This document shows, piece after piece, positions 1-8,528 of a stretch of DNA of 64,000 nucleotides (the first letter of the stretch is position 1; each line of letters opens with the position of its first letter). The position numbers were made by a program, and so were the translations under genes. The notes under the pieces were generated by a model. That model was not told the DNA's origin. It searched no databases and saw only the letters and a list, made by a program, of their open reading frames with translations. Source of the DNA: VXNJ01 sp009840625. Its GTDB lineage: Bacteria; Chloroflexota; UBA11872; VXNJ01. The stretch is from the NCBI GenBank assembly GCA_965207915.1, contig OZ242304.1:2046001-2110000 (forward strand), written 5' to 3'.

Positions 1-2281
1 TGCGGACTTTGGCGATAAGCGTGAATGCCGCCGCAATCCGCTCCAGCCCGCCGGCAACGATGCTCATTTGAGCAGCGTGCGCGGCCAGGTCGGATCCTGT
101 TCCGATCGCGATTCCGACATCGGCGCGGCCCAGGGCGGGGGCATCGTTTACCCCATCCCCGACCATTGCGACACAGTGGCCCTCGCTCTTCAATTCGGCG
201 ACGAGCTCGGCTTTCTGGTTCGGGCTCTGATCGGAGTGGACGCGTTCAATCCCCACCGCCGCGGCTACCCTGGCCGCCGCCGGCGCGCGGTCGCCGGTTA
301 CCAGGATCGGTTCAATGCCGGCGCGTCTCAGCCGCGTGATCTCATCGGCCGCCTCGTCTCGGATTTCGTCCTCTAGCGCAAAGCTGGCCACTGCCCGACC
401 GTTAACCGCCACCTGTGCGATTGCATAACCGACGTCGCCGGAGACTTCGATAGGGCCAACCGAATTCCTGCGCAGGAAACCGGGCGAGCCAACCAGCAAT
501 TCGGCGCCGTCGACCAGGGCCCGAACTCCGCCACCGAATTCTGCTGAAAACTCTCTCGCGGCCGGAACCGTTAGGCCGCGTCGGCGCGCCACCTCGCAAA
601 TCGCCCGACCGATCGGGTGCTCTGAATGGGATTCGGCGGCGGCGGCCAGGGCGATTGCATCGCCGGCGTCCGTTCCCGGAAGGGTTTCAATGTCAACCAC
701 CTCCGGGCGACCGTGGGTCAGGGTCCCGGTCTTGTCCAGCATCAGGACTTTGACCCGGCCGGCGGCACCGATGACGGCCGGATCGCGCAGCAGGATTCCG
801 TTGCGGATTCCCAGCGAGATCCCAACCGTCGTGGCGGCCGGTATCGCCAGCCCAATCGCGCACGGGCAGGCGACCACCAGAACCGTAAACAAAGTCCGAA
901 ATGCCGCCGCCACACCCTCATCCGGGGCGAGCAGCAGCCAGGCCGCCGACGAAACGATCCCGACCAGCGCGATCACCGGTACGTACCGGGCAATGAACCG
1001 GTCCAATGCGGCCTCGCCGTGACTACGGCGGCTGTGGGCGAGCTCTACCTCGCGGACTATCTGGGCCAGCACGGTCCGATCGCATGCCTGCTCGACCTGG
1101 ACCCGCAGCGATCCGTCGTGGTTGAGCGCCGATCCGATGACCCGATCGCCAGGGCCCTTGGCGACCGGTCGGGATTCCCCGGTCAAGAGGGATTCATCGA
1201 CGGTTGATCTTCCGGACAAGACCACTCCGTCGAGGGCGATCTGATCGCCGGGCCGAATCACCTGGATATCGCCGGGCCGCAGGTCGCGGATCCTGACGGC
1301 GGCGATCTCGCCTTCGCGCTCTACCCGGGCGTCGCCGGAGCCGACCAATTCCAGCAGGGATTCGTACGGTCGGGTGGTGGCCGCCAGGGCCCTATCCTGC
1401 AAGTGGTGTCCGAGGGCGACGATAGCAATGACCAAGGCCGCCTCAGCGAGGAACACCTCGCCCGGGGTGGACCCGCTCCAGGCGGCGCGTCCGATCTCAA
1501 TCGCGCTCCACAGCAGCGCCATTCCCGTGCTCATCGACACCAGGGAATTCATATCGAGGTTGCGGGTGCGCACCGCCCGCCAGGCGGCGCGGTGGTAGTC
1601 GGATCCCAGCAATGTGAACACCGCCGCCGCCACCAGCCACAGGACCGGCAGGTTGCTCATGAAAGCCGGGGATGGGATCCAGGCTGCCTGGCCCCACAGG
1701 ACGACCAGTCCGGCCAGGATCCCGGCGACCGGTCCGGACCAGTCCGGCAGCGCATCCGTGAGATCTTCCAAGTGATCCATTAGCCGGTCCCACCATGCGC
1801 GGGCTGCGATGGGGCCCGAATCCGGGAAATGCACCTTGCCGGCGGTTTCCGTCCTGACTGCCAGCGGCGTGATGCCGACCGCTTCCAGGGCGGCGTTAAT
1901 CTGCCCGCGGCCGACATAGTCGGCAAAGTACTGGCACCAAATCTGATCGCCCCGTACTTCGGCTCGCAACAGACCGTCGAGTCCTCCCAGCGCCGCCAGC
2001 GCGGCAGGCCGCAAATCTCCGTCTGCGGGGCCGAGGGCTATCTGGGATTCAGCGAATTCGACCTCGTATCCGATGGCGCGAATCCGATCGCTGATTGCGA
2101 TCGCATCGGTGGCAGCCGGATCGTAGCGGGCAACGACCGCGCGGGTGAGCAACGAGACGTAATGCTCGAGTACTCCGTCACCGGCGACGGCTCTTTCGAC
2201 GTTTGCACGGCAAGCGGCGCAGGTCATTCCCTGAACCGGGATTTGAACCGTCCGTGGCCGGGATTGCGCTTCAGCTATCAC
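1..2281 (-). CDS. copA: Copper-type P1B heavy-metal translocating ATPase (3' end outside window)
   Basis: This is a membrane ATPase that exports monovalent copper (or silver) across the cytoplasmic membrane. Read on the minus strand from a GTG at 2281-2279, it runs open for 760 codons to the window edge, so the last part of the C-terminus is missing. It has one N-terminal HMA metal-binding domain with GMTCAAC (residues 18-24), TGES of the actuator domain (367-370), the CPC metal-site triplet of the sixth helix (472-474), DKTGTLT with the phosphorylated Asp (516-522), SEHPIGRA (HP motif) and GDGVNDAP (from residue 708). CPC plus a CxxC HMA domain points to Cu+/Ag+ rather than Zn/Cd. A toxin-antitoxin pair lies 124 bp upstream on the same strand. 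No copper regulator is visible. Confidence 0.95.
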   Translation of the reverse strand, partial: MIAEAQSRPRTVQIPVQGMTCAACRANVERAVAGDGVLEHYVSLLTRAVVARYDPAATDAIAISDRIRAIGYEVEFAESQIALGPADGDLRPAALAALGGLDGLLRAEVRGDQIWCQYFADYVGRGQINAALEAVGITPLAVRTETAGKVHFPDSGPIAARAWWDRLMDHLEDLTDALPDWSGPVAGILAGLVVLWGQAAWIPSPAFMSNLPVLWLVAAAVFTLLGSDYHRAAWRAVRTRNLDMNSLVSMSTGMALLWSAIEIGRAAWSGSTPGEVFLAEAALVIAIVALGHHLQDRALAATTRPYESLLELVGSGDARVEREGEIAAVRIRDLRPGDIQVIRPGDQIALDGVVLSGRSTVDESLLTGESRPVAKGPGDRVIGSALNHDGSLRVQVEQACDRTVLAQIVREVELAHSRRSHGEAALDRFIARYVPVIALVGIVSSAAWLLLAPDEGVAAAFRTLFTVLVVACPCAIGLAIPAATTVGISLGIRNGILLRDPAVIGAAGRVKVLMLDKTGTLTHGRPEVVDIETLPGTDAGDAIALAAAAESHSEHPIGRAICEVARRRGLTVPAAREFSAEFGGGVRALVDGAELLVGSPGFLRRNSVGPIEVSGDVGYAIAQVAVNGRAVASFALEDEIRDEAADEITRLRRAGIEPILVTGDRAPAAARVAAAVGIERVHSDQSPNQKAELVAELKSEGHCVAMVGDGVNDAPALGRADVGIAIGTGSDLAAHAAQMSIVAGGLERIAAAFTLIAKVR

Positions 2282-2405
2282 GGCCCAAAGTACCTATTTC
2301 CTAATCTCGACCCCACCCTGTTAGGCCAATTATCGAACTTGCCAGCCAGGGCGATCATGATGCCCACCGAAGTACGCGTTGCCTCCGCCGGGCGTGGTCG
2401 GAACT

Positions 2406-2731
2406 CTAGGCGCGGTCCAGTCCCAACACGGCGCGGATGCCGTCGTCGATCGCGTCGGTGAGCGCCCGGGGCAGTCGCCCGGCGCAATCACCCAGCCAGG
2501 ACCGATCGACCAATTTCAGTCGCAACGGCACCGCAACCGAGTCCACCGGCAATCCCGTTACGGCCGCGTCAAGCAACACATTTCCGGCTAGGCCGGCCCG
2601 GTCGGTGTTGGAGATCGGCGGCACCACGTGCGTTTGCCAGAAGTCCACGCCGAGGATTTCGTCGGAGGATTCGACTACGACGGTCGGCGCTCGTCGAGTT
2701 CAATCCAGCAAACTGCGCCGCGCGCTACCAC
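2406..2731 (-). pseudogene. MazF/PemK-type toxin, frameshifted
   Basis: MazF-family toxins are small endoribonucleases that cleave mRNA. A GTG at 2731-2729, overlapping the antitoxin stop, opens a reading frame beginning VVARGAVCWIELDERRP, a good MazF N-terminus. It hits TAG at 2677-2675. The sequence continues in another frame as TVVVESSDEI and runs to the stop at 2406 with typical MazF segments (NTDRAGLAGNVLL, LPVDSVAV, VDRSWLGDCAGRL). Restoring one base near 2675-2686 (for example CCGTCG to CCGGTCG) would join them as RRPVVVVES, the family's usual sequence. No homopolymer is present to explain slippage. Either the toxin is inactivated or the assembly has a one-base error. Confidence 0.72.
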
Positions 2732-2955
2732 GGAGCCGATCTATCCATTCGCTCGGCCACTGCCGCCGAATCCTCTTCGGTCGGCTGATTGCCGTCTGCC
2801 AATGCGGCATCGACCAACAGCATCTCGGCGCACGACATCGTCGATCGAGCCGCGTGACGTCGAAGTTGCCGGGTCACCCATCGGGAGAAGGGGACGTCGA
2901 GCCGGTCAATGATTGGAATGACGTCGTCGGGCAAGCTGATTGTTTTGTCGGGCAT
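2725..2955 (-). CDS. Ribbon-helix-helix-type antitoxin
   Basis: A 76-residue protein starting KTISLPDDVIPIIDRL, which fits a ribbon-helix-helix DNA-binding fold (one beta strand, then helices), followed by a charged C-terminal tail that would bind the toxin. It overlaps the MazF-like gene by 7 bp, the usual antitoxin-first arrangement with translational coupling. Such antitoxins neutralise the toxin and repress their own promoter. The exact antitoxin family is not recognised; the assignment rests on size, N-terminal pattern and position. If the neighbouring toxin is really broken, this gene may be a leftover or may still act as a repressor. Confidence 0.65.
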   Translation of the reverse strand: MPDKTISLPDDVIPIIDRLDVPFSRWVTRQLRRHAARSTMSCAEMLLVDAALADGNQPTEEDSAAVAERMDRSAPW

Positions 2956-2972
2956 GTATGTATTGCATGTAA
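2953..2972 (-). promoter_or_regulatory. Direct repeats at the antitoxin start, candidate autoregulatory site
   Basis: Two copies of GCATGTA (2953-2959 and 2966-2972 on the plus strand), 13 bp apart, flank the ATG of the antitoxin. Ribbon-helix-helix antitoxins commonly bind short repeated sites at their own promoter, so this may be the operator. The repeats are visible; the function is inference. Confidence 0.3.
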
Positions 2973-3068
2973 GTAATCGTCAGTACCGAGTCGATGTTTC
3001 TCAACTAATATCGGGCAACCGCGGTTAACCTGAATCATCCGGGCCGACAGAGCCAAGCACTATCTGAT

Positions 3069-3467
3069 ATGGCTTCCGAACTGACCACTCCCAACATTTC
3101 GCTGACCGAATCCGCAGCCTCGGCGTTCAACAGCATCGTCGACGCACAGGGTTATGACGCCGCGGCGATGAAGGTGGCGGTTGCCCCGGGCGGCTGCGGC
3201 GGCTGGGAATACCAGCTGGGTATTGCCCGTCGCCCCACCGACACCGATCTGGTCACCGAGTCGCTGGGCATAACTCTCTACATCGATTCCATGACGCTGC
3301 CGCTGTTTGACGGTGCGGTGATCGATTTCGCCGACGGCTTGATGGGTCAGGGATTTTCGGTCAGCAACCCGCTGTCGAAGGCAGACTGCTCCTGCGGTCA
3401 GTCTTTTAAGACCACCGGCGGGGCCGTCGACGAGGGGACCTGCACATCGAGCGTGGCCGGGAACTAG
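3069..3467 (+). CDS. HesB/IscA/ErpA-like iron-sulfur cluster carrier
   Basis: A-type Fe-S carrier proteins hold a cluster and pass it to apoproteins. The 132-residue protein has the A-type fold signature: LTESAASAF at the start, a cysteine in PGGCGGWEY (about residue 43) and the C-terminal pair CSCGQSF (about 115-117), giving the three cysteines that bind the cluster. The C-terminal tail after CSCG is about 17 residues longer than usual. The Fe-S enzymes in the window (MqnE, MqnC, the ferredoxin fusion, the Rieske protein) are plausible clients. It stands alone, convergent with murE. ErpA, IscA and SufA cannot be told apart here. Confidence 0.85.
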   Translation: MASELTTPNISLTESAASAFNSIVDAQGYDAAAMKVAVAPGGCGGWEYQLGIARRPTDTDLVTESLGITLYIDSMTLPLFDGAVIDFADGLMGQGFSVSNPLSKADCSCGQSFKTTGGAVDEGTCTSSVAGN

Positions 3468-3521
3468 CAACGTTCCCGCCCGGCGGCCGTTGACCCGCCG
3501 CGCCCCCGGCCGGATAACCGG

Positions 3522-5006
3522 CTAGGCAAGCCCCGCCAGCGCCTCGCGCGCCACTTCGACTTCGTCGTAGGCGACTTCACCGTCCGGTCCAATAATGCTC
3601 TTTTCATGCCCCTTGCCGAGCAGTGCGACTACGTCGCCGGGGCGCGCCTGGGAGAGGGCGTACCGGACCGCCTGCGGGCGGTCGTGGATGACCACGAAGC
3701 TGGCGGTGGGATCCTTCTGCCGCAGCCCGAACACGATTTGGGAGGCGATCCGGTCGCGGCTCTCGCCGCGTGGGTCCTCGTCGGTAATTACCGCGAAGTC
3801 GGCCAGTTCGGCCGCCACGCGCCCCATCAGCGAACGCTTTTCTATGTCGCGCTCGCCGGCGCTGCCGAAAACGGCGATCAACCGACCGTCGGTCTGCTTG
3901 CGCAATTCGGACAGTACCGCGCCCAGGCTGGCCGGTGTGTGGGCGTAATCGACGACTACCACAAAATCTTGTCCGCGATCGACGTACTGCATGCGCCCGG
4001 CGACGCCGCCAAACGATCGGCACCCGTCAATCAGCGCCTCCAGATCGAACCCGGCGGCACCGCCGGCGGCGATGGCGGCAAGGACGTTTTCGATGTTGAA
4101 GCGGCCGCGCAACGGAGTCTGGACTTTCCCCCGGCCCCAAGGCGTTACCACTTCGAATTCGAGTCCGCGTACACCCGATCGCTCCCGGCGACTCTGGACA
4201 TCACCGACGCCTTGCCCGTAGCTGATCCGGCGACAGCGTCGGCCCGCGGTAATGGTCGGAGTATGCGGATCGGCGGCGTTTAGGACCAGGGTGCCAGGGT
4301 CGTCCGCTTCCGCGGCCGCGTCTACCAGTTGCGCGAGGCGCCCCTTGGCGGCAACGTAGGCGTCAATCGTGCGGTGATATTCGAGGTGTTCGTGGGTGAT
4401 CCGGGTATACACCGCAAGATCGAAAGCGAGTCCGTCGACCCGTTTCTGGTCCAACGCGTGCGAGGTTGCCTCGATCACCGCCCAGCGATCGCCCGCCGCA
4501 ACCATTTCCGCCAGCAACTCGTTGACGCGCAGGGCTGACGGCGTGGTCTCGTGCTCGGACCTTGGTGAGAGCACTCCGCCTACGCCGAGCTGGGCGGTCG
4601 TGACCAGGCCGCAATCGGCACCGGCGTTGGTCAGTAGGTGCGCAAGCAGCGAGCAGGTGCTGGTCTTGCCGTCGGTACCGGTCACGCCGATAAGGCCCAG
4701 CTGGGTGTCCGGGCGCCCGTGGAAGCAGCGGGCCAATTGAGCCAGCGCCGCGCGGGAGTCCTTTACGACCAGTCCGACCACGCCCGGAGGGCAGGCCGAA
4801 GGGCGCTGCGCGACCACCGCCACCGCTCCGGCGGCGACCGCCTGCCGGATGTAATCGTGTCCGTCGACCCTGGTTCCCGCGATCGCCACGAAAAGCGATC
4901 CGGGCACCGCTTGGCGCGAATCGAAGGCGATGGCGGCGATCCGCAGTTCGCCCGCCCCGGGTTCGACGCGGCAGCCGATCGCAGCCGCCAGTCGGTCCAG
5001 CCTCAA
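3522..5006 (-). CDS. murE: UDP-MurNAc-tripeptide ligase MurE
   Basis: This cytoplasmic ATP-dependent ligase adds the third amino acid (diaminopimelate, lysine or ornithine) to the UDP-MurNAc dipeptide. The start is taken as TTG 5006-5004, overlapping the femX stop; it gives 494 residues, the normal length, whereas the longer open frame only reads through femX. The ATP loop is GVTGTDGKTSTC (K114), followed by EATSHAL and the YVAAKGRL segment with the carbamylated lysine. The third-residue specificity motif reads DEDPRGES. This is close to the DNPR type that recognises diaminopimelate but lacks its Asn, so specificity is open, although a lysA gene in the window implies that diaminopimelate is made. 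It is the last gene of the metG-murE run. Confidence 0.92.
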   Translation of the reverse strand: MRLDRLAAAIGCRVEPGAGELRIAAIAFDSRQAVPGSLFVAIAGTRVDGHDYIRQAVAAGAVAVVAQRPSACPPGVVGLVVKDSRAALAQLARCFHGRPDTQLGLIGVTGTDGKTSTCSLLAHLLTNAGADCGLVTTAQLGVGGVLSPRSEHETTPSALRVNELLAEMVAAGDRWAVIEATSHALDQKRVDGLAFDLAVYTRITHEHLEYHRTIDAYVAAKGRLAQLVDAAAEADDPGTLVLNAADPHTPTITAGRRCRRISYGQGVGDVQSRRERSGVRGLEFEVVTPWGRGKVQTPLRGRFNIENVLAAIAAGGAAGFDLEALIDGCRSFGGVAGRMQYVDRGQDFVVVVDYAHTPASLGAVLSELRKQTDGRLIAVFGSAGERDIEKRSLMGRVAAELADFAVITDEDPRGESRDRIASQIVFGLRQKDPTASFVVIHDRPQAVRYALSQARPGDVVALLGKGHEKSIIGPDGEVAYDEVEVAREALAGLA

Positions 5007-6061
5007 TTCGACGCCGGCTCCGGTTGCGACCGGTTGGCGATCACCTGCTGGTACATCGGCAGAAAGGCCTTGATGAGCCCCGATAAAGGCCGCGAGAGAT
5101 CCAGATCGAATGTCCCCGGGTGCTCGATCGGTATCGGGTTGTAACCGTTCTTGAACCGGCTGACTCCGACCATCGGGTCGCGGGCGTTTTCGGGATCGGC
5201 CATTCCCCACAGGTCGTATCGGCGGCAGCCGTGGGCGCGGGCCCAACGCATCGCTTCCCACTGGACCGCGTAACTGGGCATCCGGCGTCGCTCGTGCGAT
5301 GTCGAAGCCCCGTAGACGTACACCGCCTCCCCGCCGGTCTTGATAGCCAAAAGTGCGGCCAGATCACGCCCCTCGTAATCAGCCACAAAAAGCGCCGAAT
5401 CGTCGGGCCCGAAAGCGTTGTAAACGGCTTCGTAGTATTCCCGGTCGTGGATCGCGAAACCGTCGCGGCGACCGGTTTCAACCGTCAGCTCGAAAAAGCT
5501 GGACAGGTCTTTCTCCCCGCCTCTCCGCACCACGACTCCGCGCCGTCCGGCCAAGCGGGTGTTGTAGCGCGTCTTGGACTTGAATCCGGCAAGGATTTCG
5601 GACTCCGATTTGCCCAGATCAATGTAGGCCGAGTGCCGGATTTGCACGTGCTGATCGGAAACCCCGAATCCCGCTTGCAGCAACGCCGGGCAGACCCAGC
5701 CCGCATTCGCTGCCGGCGGCTCCACTCTGAGCAGGCTGGCGCCGCCACGACGGGCGCCATCAACGGCCGCGGCGACCAGGGCCTCGGCCACGCCGCTTTC
5801 GACCCGTCCCACCGGCCCGCGCGGAACATACCCAATCCCGACCGCCGGCAGGAAGGAAAGCGGGCGATGGCGTTGGATCAGGATCTGAACTCCGGCCACC
5901 AGAGACTGCCCGTTGAAGGCCCCGATGCGCAATGGCTGCCAACCGTTGCGGCGCTTGATTTCGCCCCACTCCCAGCGCTGCAGAAAACTGTGCCCGGTCG
6001 CGGTGCCGAAGAGCTCGGCCCACTCCCGCGGATTGTCAACCGCGCGCAGTTCGAGCTTCAT
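5003..6061 (-). CDS. FemX/FemAB-type peptidoglycan bridge aminoacyltransferase
   Basis: FemAB-family enzymes use aminoacyl-tRNA to add bridge amino acids to the lipid-linked peptidoglycan precursor. The 352-residue protein (ATG 6061-6059, in an ATGA overlap with menG) has the double-GNAT layout, with FLQRWEWGEIKRRNGW near the N-terminus, FKSKTRYNTRLAGRRGV in the middle and YDLWGMADPENARDPMVGVSRFK near the end, all typical of FemX/FmhB-like proteins. The stop overlaps the murE start, so the two are probably translated together. With MurT/GatD it suggests amidated, cross-bridged peptidoglycan. Which amino acid is added cannot be read from sequence. Confidence 0.85.
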   Translation of the reverse strand: MKLELRAVDNPREWAELFGTATGHSFLQRWEWGEIKRRNGWQPLRIGAFNGQSLVAGVQILIQRHRPLSFLPAVGIGYVPRGPVGRVESGVAEALVAAAVDGARRGGASLLRVEPPAANAGWVCPALLQAGFGVSDQHVQIRHSAYIDLGKSESEILAGFKSKTRYNTRLAGRRGVVVRRGGEKDLSSFFELTVETGRRDGFAIHDREYYEAVYNAFGPDDSALFVADYEGRDLAALLAIKTGGEAVYVYGASTSHERRRMPSYAVQWEAMRWARAHGCRRYDLWGMADPENARDPMVGVSRFKNGYNPIPIEHPGTFDLDLSRPLSGLIKAFLPMYQQVIANRSQPEPASN

Positions 6062-6783
6062 GCCCGGCCCCCCGGTGCGGCCGCGGTGTGAATTGCAACA
6101 CTCCCCAACCCGCGGCGCTCCCACGCGACCTGCTCGAAGCCGGCTTCGGCAAGTTCAGCGGCCAGATCCGCGGGGCCCGGGAATCGCTCCACCGAGGCCG
6201 GCAGATAGCTGTAGGCGAATCGATGGCCGGAGACCAGGCGACCGAGCAGCGGGGTAATCCGCGCGAAATAGAGGCGGAATAATCGGGCCAGCGGACCATT
6301 GCCCATCGGCGTCATTTCCAGGATCACCAACCGTCCACCGCCGGCCAGGACGCGGCGCCATTCGGTAAAGGCGGTCTGACGGTCGGCCAGGTTGCGAACC
6401 ACGAACGCGCAGACAATCGCATCGACCGCGGCGTCGCCGACCGGCAAGCGCAGAGCGTCAGCGCGAGCCAGCCGTCCGCCGGCGCGCCCCACCCGGTCGC
6501 GGCCGGCCAGCAGCATCGCGTGCGAGAAGTCGATTCCCAGGGCAAGCAGGTGCTCTGCTCCCCGCCGCTTGGCCAGGGCCACAAGGTCGCCGGTACCGGT
6601 CCCGATGTCGAGCAGGACCGCAGGGTCGTCGATCAGGGAAAGATCGATCAACCGCCGCCGCCAGCCGGCATCAAGCCCGAGGCTGATCATGCGATTGAGG
6701 CGATCGTAGGTCGGGGCGATGGCGTCAAACATCGCCCGGACCTGTGGCGGATCAAGCCGCCCGCGTTCAGCGGACTCGGTCAA
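6058..6783 (-). CDS. menG: Demethylmenaquinone methyltransferase MenG/UbiE
   Basis: This SAM-dependent enzyme performs the last step of menaquinone synthesis, C-methylation of demethylmenaquinone. The 241-residue protein starts at TTG 6783 and has the family features: VRAMFDAIAPTYDRLNRM, SAM motif I LLDIGTGTGDL, and FVVRNLADRQTAFTEWRRVL. The gene overlaps the end of the polyprenyl synthase gene by 17 bp, whose product supplies the side chain. The mqn genes at 61605-64000 supply the head group, so much of the pathway can be seen in this window. Confidence 0.9.
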   Translation of the reverse strand: MTESAERGRLDPPQVRAMFDAIAPTYDRLNRMISLGLDAGWRRRLIDLSLIDDPAVLLDIGTGTGDLVALAKRRGAEHLLALGIDFSHAMLLAGRDRVGRAGGRLARADALRLPVGDAAVDAIVCAFVVRNLADRQTAFTEWRRVLAGGGRLVILEMTPMGNGPLARLFRLYFARITPLLGRLVSGHRFAYSYLPASVERFPGPADLAAELAEAGFEQVAWERRGLGSVAIHTAAAPGGRA

Positions 6784-7744
6784 CTACGAATTCGGTCAGG
6801 TCGGATATCGCACTTCTGAATTCATTGTCCGGCAGATGGTCAAGTTGGGCGCGGGCCTCGGCGGCGAGATCCCGGGCCTTGGCTACCGCCGCATCCAGCG
6901 CGCCGCTGCAGCCGATTTCGGCCAGCGCCAGCGGAATCCGGTCGGGTCGTGCCTTGCGACCGTCGTAAAAGCTGGCAACTTCGCCGCCGGGAACCATGCC
7001 CAGGTGCACCAGGATCGGCAGCGTCAGCTGGGCCTGCAGCAGGTCACCGCCGGCCGGCTTGCCGGTCAAATCGGGATCGCCGCGAAGGTCAAGGACGTCA
7101 TCGCAAATCTGGAATGCCAGTCCGAGGGCGACTCCCAGCTGCCGCATCCGCTCCTGCTGCTGGGACGGACGTTCGGCCAGGTCGGCGGCGGCGCTGGCGC
7201 AAAGTCCGATCAGAGCGGCGGTCTTGCCCTCGATCTTGGTCAGGTAGTCGGCCTGCGCTGCCGCCGCGCCATCGTCGAGATCGGGCGAATGCAATTCGGC
7301 CCGCGACATCTGCATGATGGCGTCGGCGAACTTGGATACGACCGATGGGCGGCGGAGGCTCGCCACCATTTCGGCCGAGAGTGCGAACATGAAATCCCCG
7401 GCCAGGATCGCGACCCCCTCGGACCACATCGTGTGCACGGTCTCGCGTCCGCGGCGAGTGGCCGAGGAGTCGACCACATCGTCGTGAATCAGGGTCGCCG
7501 TATGCAGGCACTCGACACCGCAGGCGAGTACCACCGACCGCTCGTCGAGACGCCCGAACGCCCCGGCCGACAGGAGCACCAACAGCGGCCGCAAGCGCTT
7601 GGCGGGGGCGTCGAACAGGTTCTGCAACACGGCCGCGATCATCGGCGAAGGTTCGTCGTCGCAGAGCTGGTCCAGTCGCGAGTTAACCCGATCCAGCCAG
7701 GGTTCGACCGGGGCGGCGATGCTTTCCAGCGAAAGCTTGCTCAT
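6767..7744 (-). CDS. Long-chain polyprenyl diphosphate synthase (menaquinone side chain)
   Basis: This trans-prenyltransferase extends farnesyl or geranylgeranyl diphosphate with isopentenyl diphosphate to make the quinone tail. The 325-residue protein has the two aspartate-rich motifs that bind Mg-diphosphate: HDDVVD (DDxxD at 88-92) and CDDVLD in the C-terminal half, plus AKRLRPLLVLL and GDFMFALS. ATG 7744-7742 forms an ATGA overlap with tatD and is preferred to the in-frame start 15 codons upstream. Its place directly before menG supports a heptaprenyl/octaprenyl synthase (HepT/IspB) role. Chain length cannot be read. Confidence 0.88.
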   Translation of the reverse strand: MSKLSLESIAAPVEPWLDRVNSRLDQLCDDEPSPMIAAVLQNLFDAPAKRLRPLLVLLSAGAFGRLDERSVVLACGVECLHTATLIHDDVVDSSATRRGRETVHTMWSEGVAILAGDFMFALSAEMVASLRRPSVVSKFADAIMQMSRAELHSPDLDDGAAAAQADYLTKIEGKTAALIGLCASAAADLAERPSQQQERMRQLGVALGLAFQICDDVLDLRGDPDLTGKPAGGDLLQAQLTLPILVHLGMVPGGEVASFYDGRKARPDRIPLALAEIGCSGALDAAVAKARDLAAEARAQLDHLPDNEFRSAISDLTEFVVDRVR

Positions 7745-8523
7745 GCAGCGTCGGGCAGGTCGAACAAGGCCCGCGCGTTTTCCGCGCATAGGGCCGCGAT
7801 TTCATCGCCGGCGGATTGCCGCAGGCGGGCCAGCAAATCGATCGTCAACGGCAGGTTGGCGGGCTCGTTGCGGCGCCCCGAACGCGCGCCACGCGGGACC
7901 AGGTAGGGTGCGTCGGTTTCCACCAGCAAGCGTCCGTCCGGGACCAGCGTCGCCGCGGCCCGCACCGGTTCGGCGGATTTGAAGGTCAGCAACCCGGCGA
8001 ACGAGACGTACAGGCCAAGGTCGAGGAACCGGTCAAGTTCCTCCGGGCCGAGACTCCAGCAGTGCATGACGCCGGCGATGCGGCGTCCAGCAAGCTGCTC
8101 CAGAATCGCGGCCGCGGACCGGCGCTGATGGATGATGACCGGCAGTCCCAGCCGCTCGGCCTGGTCGAGCTGCCAGGCAAACGCTTCACTCTGGACCTCG
8201 GGTTCCGGATAACCCCGCCCGGCGAAGTCGAGACCGATCTCGCCGACGGCGACCGCCGCGCCAGAAGCCCAGATTTCCACTAGGCGCGACTTTACGTCCG
8301 AGTCAAGTTCGGCTGCCGAATAAGGGTGAACCGCGGCGGCGGCGCTAATCGAATCGTCGTTGCGCGCCAACGCAATCCCCTTAATTGAAGATTCCAGGTC
8401 GAATCCCGGCACCAGCAGGCGCCCCACGCCAGCGTCCCGGGCCCGCCCGATCACCTCCGGCAGATCCGCGCCGAAAGCGTCGTGGTTGAGGTGGCAGTGC
8501 GAGTCGAACAGCAATGGCGACAC
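7741..8523 (-). CDS. tatD: TatD-family metal-dependent hydrolase
   Basis: TatD proteins are TIM-barrel metallohydrolases reported to act as DNases. The 260-residue protein (GTG 8523) has the N-terminal HxH metal motif in DSHCHLN, the mid-protein GEIGLDF, PVIIHQR, GVMHCW and the late ETDAPYL, all canonical metal or active-site segments. It lies 6 bp after metG, a gene pair often seen together in bacteria, so co-transcription is likely. Substrate is not resolved. Confidence 0.9.
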   Translation of the reverse strand: MSPLLFDSHCHLNHDAFGADLPEVIGRARDAGVGRLLVPGFDLESSIKGIALARNDDSISAAAAVHPYSAAELDSDVKSRLVEIWASGAAVAVGEIGLDFAGRGYPEPEVQSEAFAWQLDQAERLGLPVIIHQRRSAAAILEQLAGRRIAGVMHCWSLGPEELDRFLDLGLYVSFAGLLTFKSAEPVRAAATLVPDGRLLVETDAPYLVPRGARSGRRNEPANLPLTIDLLARLRQSAGDEIAALCAENARALFDLPDAA

Positions 8524-8528
8524 GAACC

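Noticed and set aside
626..1207. 193-codon plus-strand open frame and several smaller ones over 1-2281
   Set aside because: They are shadows of the copper ATPase on the minus strand, whose motifs (CPC, DKTGTLT, GDGVNDAP) are unambiguous and in one continuous frame.
6719..7906. 395-codon plus-strand open frame
   Set aside because: It lies antisense to the polyprenyl synthase gene, which has both aspartate-rich motifs; the reverse translation has no recognisable family and is rich in Arg and Gly as expected of GC-rich shadows.
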